From contig CANQDL010000010.1 of the NCBI GenBank assembly GCA_947591105.1, positions 1-32,177 on the forward strand: DNA of 32,177 nucleotides, in the 5' to 3' direction. A program made the translations under genes and the position numbers. Source of the stretch: an uncultured Oscillospiraceae bacterium. GTDB taxonomy: Bacteria > Bacillota > Clostridia > Oscillospirales > Oscillospiraceae. The first letter of the stretch is position 1, and the number at the start of each line of letters is the position of its first letter. Shown here piece by piece: positions 25,530 through 32,177 of this stretch. A model generated the notes under the pieces. That model saw only the letters and a program-made list of their open reading frames with translations. It did not search any database and was not told where the DNA came from.

Positions 25530-26585
25530 TTAGAGGATTATCAACTGCTTGGGGGCATTGGTCAGATCCACCGCCCGGCCCTCATGGAGCCAGAGCATGT
25601 CCTCGATGCGCACGCCGAACCGGCCGGGCAGGTAGATCCCCGGCTCGGCGGAGATGACCGCGCCCTCCGGCAGGGGGGCGTCGCCGTTGGCGCCGGGATT
25701 CTCATGGATCTCCAGACCCACCCCGTGGCCAAAGCCGTGGCCGAAGTACTCCCCATAGCCCGCGTCGGTGATGACCTTCCGGGCGGCCGCGTCGATGTCT
25801 TTGCCAGGCACGCCGGGGGCGGCGGCCTCGATGCCCGCCAGCTGGGCGGCCAGAACGATATCATAGATCTTGCGCATCTCGTCCGTCACATGGCCCACCG
25901 CCACGGTACGGGTCATATCGGAGCAGTAGCCGTCCCGCAGGGTGCCGAAGTCCATGGTGATAAAGTCCCCGTCCCGAACCACGTTGTCCCCGGGCACGCC
26001 GTGGGGCATACTGCTCTTGGCCCCGGTGACCACGATGGGGTCGAAGGAATTGCCCTGGCCGCCGTATTTGTACATCCGGTAGACCAGCTCCGCGGTGATC
26101 TCGTTTTCCGTCATGCCTGGGCGGATGATCCCCAGGATGTCGTCGAAGGCCCGCTCCGCGATGCGCTGGGCGGCAATGATGGAGTCCACCTCGTCCTGAT
26201 CCTTGCTGGCCCGCAGCTGGAAGAGGATGGTCCTGTTCTCCACCAGGGGCACGCCCACGGCCTTCTCCAGCCACTGCCACTGGGCGTGGGTGAGCCGGTC
26301 GGGCATGGCGCCGGCCTTTTCAAAGCCGTTCTGGGCAAAGATCTCCCCCAGGATGGCGTCCACGCCGTGGCCCCGGGAGGTGCACAGCACTTCCATGTCC
26401 CGGATGGCCGCCGTGGCCGCCTCCACATAGCGGGAGTCGGTGATGACCCACGCCTTGTCCTTGGCGATGACGGCGGCGCCGTCGTCGATATGGAAGCCCG
26501 AGGCATAGCGGATGCTGACCGCGTCCGTCATCACCAGCACGGGAAGCTCCCCCAGGCTGGCCTGTATGTTTTTCACATGTGACAT
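25530..26585 (-). CDS. M24 family Xaa-Pro (amino)peptidase
   Basis: ITMDFGTLRDGYCSDMTRTVAVG, YGEYFGHGFGHGVGLEIHENPGAN, GAVISAEPGIYLPGRFGVRIEDMLWL. Confidence 0.96.
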   Translation of the reverse strand: MSHVKNIQASLGELPVLVMTDAVSIRYASGFHIDDGAAVIAKDKAWVITDSRYVEAATAAIRDMEVLCTSRGHGVDAILGEIFAQNGFEKAGAMPDRLTHAQWQWLEKAVGVPLVENRTILFQLRASKDQDEVDSIIAAQRIAERAFDDILGIIRPGMTENEITAELVYRMYKYGGQGNSFDPIVVTGAKSSMPHGVPGDNVVRDGDFITMDFGTLRDGYCSDMTRTVAVGHVTDEMRKIYDIVLAAQLAGIEAAAPGVPGKDIDAAARKVITDAGYGEYFGHGFGHGVGLEIHENPGANGDAPLPEGAVISAEPGIYLPGRFGVRIEDMLWLHEGRAVDLTNAPKQLIIL

Positions 26586-26635
26586 GATCTATCGCTCCTT
26601 ATGTACCGGCCCCAAGCCGGGTATTTGCTCCGTTT

Positions 26636-26998
26636 TCACTCCCCCGTCCCGAATCGCACGAACGGGGCGATGGCCTCCCACACGGCCGGGCCCACGCCGG
26701 ACACCTGCTGCAGGGCGTCCGGCCCGGCAAAGGGGCCGTTTTCCGCCCGGGCCTGCAGGATCCGCTCGGCCAGCACGGGCCCGATGCTCGGCAGTTCCTC
26801 CAGCTGGGCGGCCGTGGCGGTATTCAGATCCAGCCGTCCGGCGTCGTCCCCAACCGCCGGGAGCGCGCCCGCCTCTACGGAGGCCGGGCGGACGGCGGGC
26901 GCGTACAGCACCACCGTCGCCGCCGCCAGCGCCGCCGTCACGGCCCACAACAGCGCCCGGGCCGCTCTGATCCTTTTGTGCTCCATAGCCATTGTCAA
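26636..26998 (-). CDS. ComEA family helix-hairpin-helix DNA-binding protein
   Basis: N-terminal TM; RLDLNTATAAQLEELPSIGPVLAERILQARAENGPFAGPDALQQVSGVGPAVWEAIAPFV; several near in-frame starts, so start is uncertain. Confidence 0.9.
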   Translation of the reverse strand: MTMAMEHKRIRAARALLWAVTAALAAATVVLYAPAVRPASVEAGALPAVGDDAGRLDLNTATAAQLEELPSIGPVLAERILQARAENGPFAGPDALQQVSGVGPAVWEAIAPFVRFGTGE

Positions 26999-27017
26999 AG
27001 AATTAAGAAAGTACCTG

Positions 27018-27046
27018 TTGCTTTTCTGCTTATTTTTCTTTATAAT
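27018..27046 (+). promoter_or_regulatory. promoter of DacA-like gene
   Basis: TTGCTT (27018-27023) -17- TATAAT (27041-27046). Confidence 0.65.
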
Positions 27047-27127
27047 AATATGCGAGTTTTGAGGACGAACCGGTTTTTATCACCGCCGCTTATGTGGCTA
27101 TCATACCATACTTTTCCGGAGAATGAC

Positions 27128-28834
27128 ATGAAAAAATTCAAGCTGCTGTCTCTTCTTCTGATCATAACGCTGCTGGCAGGGGTTTTGTCCGTGCCGGCGC
27201 TGGCCGTGGACGAGCCCGTGACCGCCGCCCAGTGCGTCGTGCTGATGGACGCCGACACCGGGAACATTCTGTATGAGAAGAACGCCGACATGACCTTTGG
27301 CCCCAATGTGCTGACCGCATTCCTGACGGCCGCGGTGGTGGGCGACAGCCTGTCCCGGCAGGACATCGGCCTGAACGACGTGGTGACGGCGTCCAATACC
27401 TTCCGCTACAACCTGACGCCGGACTATACCACCGTTGACCCGGCCATCATGCCCGGAGAGAACCTGACAGTGGAGCAGCTGCTGTATCTGACGGTGGTCG
27501 CCTCCGCCCAGGACGCGGCCAACATCCTGGCCGAATACGTCTACGGCTCCCCGGACGCCTTCGCCGCGGAGATGAACCGCAAGGCACAGGAGCTGGGATG
27601 CGTCAACTCCAACTTCATCAACGCCGGCGGCACCAACGCGGACGCCCAGTACTCCACCGCACGGGATCTGGCGCTGATCACCCGGGCCGCCCTGCAGAAC
27701 CCGGTGATCCGCCCCCTGTTCCAGGCCACGAGCTACACCGTCCCCGCCACGGATCTGTCCGCCCCCCGTACCCTGACCGGCGCGAACCGGCTTCTCAACA
27801 CCGCCGACGGCCAGTATTATCAGTACGCCTACGCGGGAAAGACGGCCACCACCGGTCTGGGCAGCCACCTGATCGCCGCGGCGACCTACAACGACCTGGA
27901 CGTGATCGCCGTCGTGATCGGCTGCCCGGAGGGCACCGACCGGTTCGCGGAGACCTCCGGCCTGTTCGACTGGGTCTTTGCCAATTACGGCTTCCGCACG
28001 CTGGTCAATTCCACCGACACCCTGGACACCGTCGCCGTGGCCATGGGCAATCCCAGCGAGGTGGGCGTCCGGGCGGACACCGACATCCGGGTGGTAATGG
28101 CCAACGACCAGGAGCCCTCCGGCGTGGAGACCCAGCTCGTATACCAGCACGAGACCGACGGAACCCAGCTTGAGGCGCCCCTGAACGTGGGCGAATACCT
28201 GGGCGACGTGTCCGTGTACATGAACGGAGAGCTGCAGGGCACCGCCCGGCTGGTGACCGCCTCCGCAGTGGAGATCTCCCGCATGGAGTACCTCCAGAAC
28301 CAGCTCAACGTGCTGATGAACAACCCCTCCGTCCGCCAGATCATCACCATCCTTCTGGTGGTGCTGGGGATCTACATACTGCTGGTCGTGTTCTATCTCA
28401 TCCAGCGGATCGCCCACCTGCGCAGCCTGCGGCGTGCCAGAAAGGAGCGGGCCATCGCCCACTCCCAGCAGGAGCTGGAGTGGCTGGACATCCCCGAGGC
28501 AGACGAGCCGGCCCCGTTCCTGCCCCAGCAGGAGCAGCCGTTCTATGAGGACAGTCCCGCGCCGGAGGACGCCCCCGGAGAGGGGCCGGAGGGAGAATAT
28601 CCCCCGGAGGAATACGCCGGCGAGGACGGCGCCCCCCAGCAGGAGGGAGAGTATCCCCCGGAGGGGGAGGCCGCCGAGGAAGGCGAGTACCCCGACGAGG
28701 GTGAATACGTCGATGAGGGTGAGTACGCCGAGGAAGGCGAGTACGCCGACGAGGGCGAGTACCCCGATGAGGGCGAGTACCCCGACGAGGGCGAGTACGT
28801 CGAAGAGGACGAAGATCCCCGGGATCAAAACTGA
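27128..28834 (+). CDS. D-alanyl-D-alanine carboxypeptidase (S11/PBP5) family protein, probably catalytically inactive, with TM helix and acidic tail
   Basis: Signal peptide then VDEPVTAAQCVVLMDADTGNILYEKNADMTFGPNVLTAFLTA...VEQLLYLTVVASAQDAANILAEYVYGS...QYAYAGKTATTGLGSHLIAAA; PBP5_C-like region, TM IITILLVVLGIYILLVVFYLI, acidic repeats. Confidence 0.85.
   Translation: MKKFKLLSLLLIITLLAGVLSVPALAVDEPVTAAQCVVLMDADTGNILYEKNADMTFGPNVLTAFLTAAVVGDSLSRQDIGLNDVVTASNTFRYNLTPDYTTVDPAIMPGENLTVEQLLYLTVVASAQDAANILAEYVYGSPDAFAAEMNRKAQELGCVNSNFINAGGTNADAQYSTARDLALITRAALQNPVIRPLFQATSYTVPATDLSAPRTLTGANRLLNTADGQYYQYAYAGKTATTGLGSHLIAAATYNDLDVIAVVIGCPEGTDRFAETSGLFDWVFANYGFRTLVNSTDTLDTVAVAMGNPSEVGVRADTDIRVVMANDQEPSGVETQLVYQHETDGTQLEAPLNVGEYLGDVSVYMNGELQGTARLVTASAVEISRMEYLQNQLNVLMNNPSVRQIITILLVVLGIYILLVVFYLIQRIAHLRSLRRARKERAIAHSQQELEWLDIPEADEPAPFLPQQEQPFYEDSPAPEDAPGEGPEGEYPPEEYAGEDGAPQQEGEYPPEGEAAEEGEYPDEGEYVDEGEYAEEGEYADEGEYPDEGEYPDEGEYVEEDEDPRDQN
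28682..28807 (+). repeat. seven 18-bp in-frame coding repeats (GEY[PVA][DE]E)
   Basis: GGCGAGTACCCCGACGAG-type unit x7; encodes GEYPDE GEYVDE GEYAEE GEYADE GEYPDE GEYPDE GEYVEE. Confidence 0.95.
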
Positions 28835-28845
28835 TCTGACAGAGC

Positions 28846-28878
28846 GCCGCCCCCGAACCGAAACGGTTCGGGGGCGGC
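28846..28878. terminator. bidirectional terminator hairpin between convergent genes
   Basis: GCCGCCCCCGAACCG-aaa-CGGTTCGGGGGCGGC, 15-bp perfect stem. Confidence 0.75.
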
Positions 28879-28888
28879 TTATTCTTGT

Positions 28889-29362
28889 TCAGCCAAGGGC
28901 TCTGACGGCCCGCTCCAGGCCGATCCGGTCATCCTCGGTAAATGCGCCCATCTCCACGCTGTCCATGTCCAGTACGCCCCACACGGCCCCGTCCCGCCAG
29001 AGGGGGACGACGATCTCCGAGTGGGTGTTGCAGTCGCAGGCGATATGCCCGGCAAAGCAGGACACATCCCGCACCACCTGGCTCTTTCGCTCCTTCCAGG
29101 CCGTGCCGCACACGCCCTTGCCGCAGCCGATGCGGCTGACCGCCGGCTTGCCCTGGAAGGGACCCAGCACCAGCTGCTCCCCGTCCACCAGGTAAAAGCC
29201 CACCCAGTTGGCGTTGGGGAATGCCTGAGCGATCACCGCCGAGGCGTTGGCCAGCCGGGCCGTTTCGTTCGTCTCGTCCCCGGTATACAGGGCCAGCTGC
29301 TGCTCCAGCAGGGCGTAAAAGGCGTCCTTCTGCTGGGGATAATCCACCTCGATATAGCTCAT
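28889..29362 (-). CDS. GAF domain-containing protein, free methionine-(R)-sulfoxide reductase-like
   Basis: ANWVGFYLVDGEQLVLGPFQGKPAVSRIGCGKGVCGTAWKERKSQVVRDVSCFAGHIACDCNTHSEIVVPLWRDGAVWGVLDMDS. Confidence 0.93.
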   Translation of the reverse strand: MSYIEVDYPQQKDAFYALLEQQLALYTGDETNETARLANASAVIAQAFPNANWVGFYLVDGEQLVLGPFQGKPAVSRIGCGKGVCGTAWKERKSQVVRDVSCFAGHIACDCNTHSEIVVPLWRDGAVWGVLDMDSVEMGAFTEDDRIGLERAVRALG

Positions 29363-29378
29363 GGGCCCACCTCACGTC

Positions 29379-29449
29379 GTTTTTTCCCATTCTACCAGTC
29401 CAGATCCGTTTTGACAACGGTTTTTCTGCGTGCTATGATGGGAAAAAAC
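29379..29449. promoter_or_regulatory. mirror-symmetric divergent promoter (fRMsr / galM)
   Basis: Plus TTGACA 29411-29416 -17- TATGAT 29434-29439; minus TTGTCA 29417-29412 -17- TAGAAT 29394-29389; 12-bp inverted repeat GTTTTTTCCCAT 29379-29390 / ATGGGAAAAAAC 29438-29449. Confidence 0.75.
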
Positions 29450-29470
29450 AATGATTGGGAGGAAGATCTC

Positions 29471-30493
29471 ATGGCTGTTTCCACTGTTTGCTTCGGACGC
29501 ACGGCGGCCGGCGAGCCGGTCACCGCCTACAAGCTGGAAAACGCCGCCGGCGCGGCGCTGACGGTGCTGGATTACGGCGCCACCGTCCAGGCCCTCACCG
29601 TGCCTGACCGGCAGGAGGGCTTTACCGACGTGGTGCTGGGCTATGACACCGTCGCCGAATATGAGGCGGGCACCGGCTATCTGGGCGCCACCATCGGCCG
29701 GGTGGGCAACCGGATCGGCGGGGCCAGGTTTTCTCTGGGCGGCAAGGAATACGTGCTGGCGAAAAACGACGGGCAGAACCATCTGCACGGGGGGATCAAG
29801 GGCTTCGACAAGTACGTCTGGCAGGCCAAGACGGCGGAGAACGCCGTGGTTTTCTCCCGCCTGTCCCCGGACGGGGAGGAGGGCTATCCCGGCAATCTGC
29901 AGGTGCGCGTCACCTTCACGCTGACCCAGGACAACGCCCTGGTCATCGCCTACGACGCCGCCACGGATATGGACACCCCGGTCAGTCTGACCAACCACAC
30001 CTACTTCAATCTGAACGGGGGCAGCTCCGTGCTGGAGCACCAGCTGCAGGTGTTCGCCGAGCGCTTCTGCGAAAACGACGAGGGCTGTCTGCCCACCGGC
30101 CGGCTTCTGCCGGTGGAGGGCACCCCCTTCGATTTCCGCGCCCCAAAGCCCATCGGCCGGGACATTGAGGCGGACTGTGAGCAGCTGCGCCGGGGCGGCG
30201 GCTATGACCACAACTACGTGCTGGCCGGCAGGACGGCCGCCGTGCTCTACAGCCCCGACAGCGGCATCCAGATGACCGTGCAGACGGACATGCCCGGCAT
30301 GCAGGTATACGCGGCCAACGGCCTGACCCAGCGGCCGGGCAAGGGCGGCTCCACCATCCTCCGCCGGGGGGCGCTGTGTCTGGAGACCCAGCTGTTCCCC
30401 AACGCCATGGCCTGCTACGGCTTCCCCTCCCCCATCCTCCGGGCCGGAAAATCCCTTCACAGCGAGACGTCCTACCGCTTCAGCCTGCGGTAA
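29471..30493 (+). CDS. galM: aldose 1-epimerase (galactose mutarotase)
   Basis: LTVLDYGATVQALTVPDRQEGFTDVVLGYDTVAEYEAGTGYLGATIGRVGNRIGGARFSLGGKEYVLAKNDGQNHLHGG...PVSLTNHTYFNLNG...GGGYDHNYVL; start at ATG with a GGAGG RBS. Confidence 0.96.
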   Translation: MAVSTVCFGRTAAGEPVTAYKLENAAGAALTVLDYGATVQALTVPDRQEGFTDVVLGYDTVAEYEAGTGYLGATIGRVGNRIGGARFSLGGKEYVLAKNDGQNHLHGGIKGFDKYVWQAKTAENAVVFSRLSPDGEEGYPGNLQVRVTFTLTQDNALVIAYDAATDMDTPVSLTNHTYFNLNGGSSVLEHQLQVFAERFCENDEGCLPTGRLLPVEGTPFDFRAPKPIGRDIEADCEQLRRGGGYDHNYVLAGRTAAVLYSPDSGIQMTVQTDMPGMQVYAANGLTQRPGKGGSTILRRGALCLETQLFPNAMACYGFPSPILRAGKSLHSETSYRFSLR

Positions 30494-30518
30494 GCGGCGG
30501 TAAAATGCCATCATAAAA

Positions 30519-30555
30519 CGGGGATATGACCCACCCCATGGAGGTCATATCCCCG
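30519..30555. terminator. bidirectional terminator-like hairpin between convergent genes
   Basis: CGGGGATATGACC...GGTCATATCCCCG stem. Confidence 0.7.
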
Positions 30556-30584
30556 CTTGTTGTTTATCGCCCGGAAGGGCGCTC

Positions 30585-32090
30585 TCACTGGGCCAGAGAG
30601 AACATCCCCGCCACGTCGGCGATGTGATCTTCAAACACGGTGGTGAAGGTCAGCTGCATGAGGTAATCGTCCTTTTTCAGGAACACCATCTGCATATACA
30701 TAGGGATCTCGATGCCCATGGAGGTGTCGGTATAGGACATGCACAGGCCCGCGTGCTCCTGGCCGCCGAAGGTGAAGGTGTTCTGCTCCATCTTGGCTCC
30801 CTCCAGGCCCAGCGCGGACATATCGCCGTCCTCCCCCAGGCCCATCTCGTGCATCACAGCGGTGACGAGCTCCTGCTCGCCCAGATACTGCCCTATGCCG
30901 GGCATGGTCTCCACCAGAACGTTCACGTTCTGGACGCCGCCCTCTTTCTCGGCCACCATGACCATAAAGCCGCTGCCGCTGTCGATGAACTGGTCGATGT
31001 AGTCCCCCAAGTCGGTGTCTTCAAAGTTCTCCGCCGCCAGGCCCTGCTGGGCCAGTACTTCCTCGTCGGAATAGAACCGCCAGTCGTCCGGCAGGGTGCA
31101 GGTGACGCCGAAGCGGTCGTTGGTATACACGTTGCCGTCCACAACCCCCAGCAGCGCGGCAGTCTCCCCGTCGGCCTGACCGGAGGGCTCCTGCTGGGCA
31201 GTCTGCTCCGGCTGGCCGCCGTCGGTCTGCACCGCCGCCGCACCGCTCACGTCAATGGCCACGCCGGCGCCCGCCAGGCTCTCAAAGGTCTCGTCGTCCT
31301 CCGCGGTAGCGGTAAACTCGATGAGCTCCACTCCGTCGATGTGGCTCTTGTCCAGATCGTCCTGCCACCACTCGCACCTGGCATAGGCCGCCATCCCCGG
31401 GGCCACGGTCGTGCCCCAGAAGGGGTCGCACACGACGCCGTTGAGGGACACATCGTCGATGGTGAACCAGACGGCCTTGTCGGTGTGGTTCTCCATGTAG
31501 AACACCAGTCTGGGCCCGCCGTCATAGCTGCCGGCGGGGTCGTAGTCCTTGACAGTGAACACCACGTCCCCGGAGAAGACCTCCTGCTCCGCGAAGCCGT
31601 GATCGTACGTCACCGGCTCCACCGCCGGCATGTCCGTCTCGGTCACGTCCATCGTCCAGCTCACGTCGGTCACGAACACGTCGTCATAGCTCTCGCTGTC
31701 ATACACGTGCAGCTGGCCCGTCACGGTCTGGATGTAGTTGACGCCGATCTGCTGCAGAGACTCCGTCTCCCAGCCCAGCTCGCTGTAGGTCTTTTTCCCC
31801 GCCGGAACGCCCTCGCTCCAGTAGGGGTCGCTCATAACGCCGTTCACCGCCGTGCCGTCCAGGCGGAAGCGCAGATCCTGATCCGTCTTGTTCTCCAGCA
31901 GCACCTCGAAGGTGGGGCCCCAGTAGCCGGCCGGATCGAAGCCCGTCACCGTCATGGTGACCTGGTCGTTGTCCACAAGAACGGTCTCCGCCACGGATAC
32001 CTCCGGCGCGGCCAGCGCCGGGACGGCGCCCAGCGCCAGGATCATGACCACTGCCAAAAGCAGCGACAGCTCTCTTTTTATCGTCCGCAT
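30585..32090 (-). CDS. secreted protein with two related N-terminal modules and a PsbP/lipoprotein-like C-terminal domain, function unknown
   Basis: Signal peptide MRTIKRELSLLLAVVMILALGAVPALAA; duplicated module (FDPAGYWGPTFEVLLENKTDQDLRF / YDPAGSYDGGPRLVFYMENHTDKAVWF); C-terminal NDRFGVTCTLPDDWRFYSDEEV. Confidence 0.8.
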   Translation of the reverse strand: MRTIKRELSLLLAVVMILALGAVPALAAPEVSVAETVLVDNDQVTMTVTGFDPAGYWGPTFEVLLENKTDQDLRFRLDGTAVNGVMSDPYWSEGVPAGKKTYSELGWETESLQQIGVNYIQTVTGQLHVYDSESYDDVFVTDVSWTMDVTETDMPAVEPVTYDHGFAEQEVFSGDVVFTVKDYDPAGSYDGGPRLVFYMENHTDKAVWFTIDDVSLNGVVCDPFWGTTVAPGMAAYARCEWWQDDLDKSHIDGVELIEFTATAEDDETFESLAGAGVAIDVSGAAAVQTDGGQPEQTAQQEPSGQADGETAALLGVVDGNVYTNDRFGVTCTLPDDWRFYSDEEVLAQQGLAAENFEDTDLGDYIDQFIDSGSGFMVMVAEKEGGVQNVNVLVETMPGIGQYLGEQELVTAVMHEMGLGEDGDMSALGLEGAKMEQNTFTFGGQEHAGLCMSYTDTSMGIEIPMYMQMVFLKKDDYLMQLTFTTVFEDHIADVAGMFSLAQ

Positions 32091-32122
32091 ATCTCTTCTC
32101 TTCCTCCTACAATAAAGATTGT

Positions 32123-32155
32123 GGCAAGTAGCACGGCAGCCAGCCGTGTTTTGCC
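32123..32155. promoter_or_regulatory. stem-loop upstream of the secreted-protein gene
   Basis: GGCAA..CACGGC/GCCGTG..TTGCC nested inverted repeat; role unknown. Confidence 0.4.
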
Positions 32156-32177
32156 AACTCAAAGCCGAAGCTGTAGA

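Noticed and set aside
28682-28807. Possible CRISPR or noncoding minisatellite
   Set aside because: Repeats are 18 bp, contiguous without spacers and perfectly in frame with an acidic protein tail.
27101-28828. 575-aa minus ORF opposite the DacA-like gene (VGVLALIGVLALVG repeats)
   Set aside because: Antisense reading of the GEYxDE repeat DNA; the plus frame has signal peptide, domain and TM logic.
1-32177. tRNA, rRNA or CRISPR loci
   Set aside because: No recognisable tRNA cloverleaf ends, rRNA segments or repeat-spacer arrays were seen by eye; tRNAscan-SE/CRISPRFinder would be needed to exclude them formally.

Overview
The window reads as a chromosomal segment from a GC-rich gut-type Firmicute (Oscillospiraceae-like; this is inferred from gene content, not from a search). 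About 30 protein-coding genes are supportable. The left end (about 1-6340) is an accessory-looking block: esterase tail, carboxymuconolactone decarboxylase, lipoprotein flavodoxin, GNAT, DUF362, MBL hydrolase, flavodoxin, FMN reductase, and a Tn916-orf6-like cysteine-rich KTR protein. It ends in three degenerate tandem noncoding repeats with a 176-bp period. The rest looks chromosomal: DUF523, MATE, Noc/ParB, GNAT, a dipeptide-type ABC operon with sfsA, two HtrA-like proteases around a TetR/ABC cassette, pncB, a galactokinase-family gene, a CD1247-type protein, efp, an M24 peptidase, ComEA, a DacA-like protein, a GAF-domain fRMsr, galM and a secreted duplicated-domain protein. The observations most worth following are: (1) a DacA/PBP5-like protein lacking all three catalytic motifs, with a membrane anchor and an acidic GEYxDE hexapeptide tail; (2) the 176-bp tandem repeat array; (3) a 17-codon leader ORF upstream of a GNAT gene with four mutually complementary segments that can sequester the GNAT Shine-Dalgarno; (4) a mirror-symmetric divergent promoter between fRMsr and galM; (5) a dense hairpin cluster between two near-identical terminators. 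No tRNA, rRNA or CRISPR array was recognised. All assignments come from reading the sequence, without database searches.
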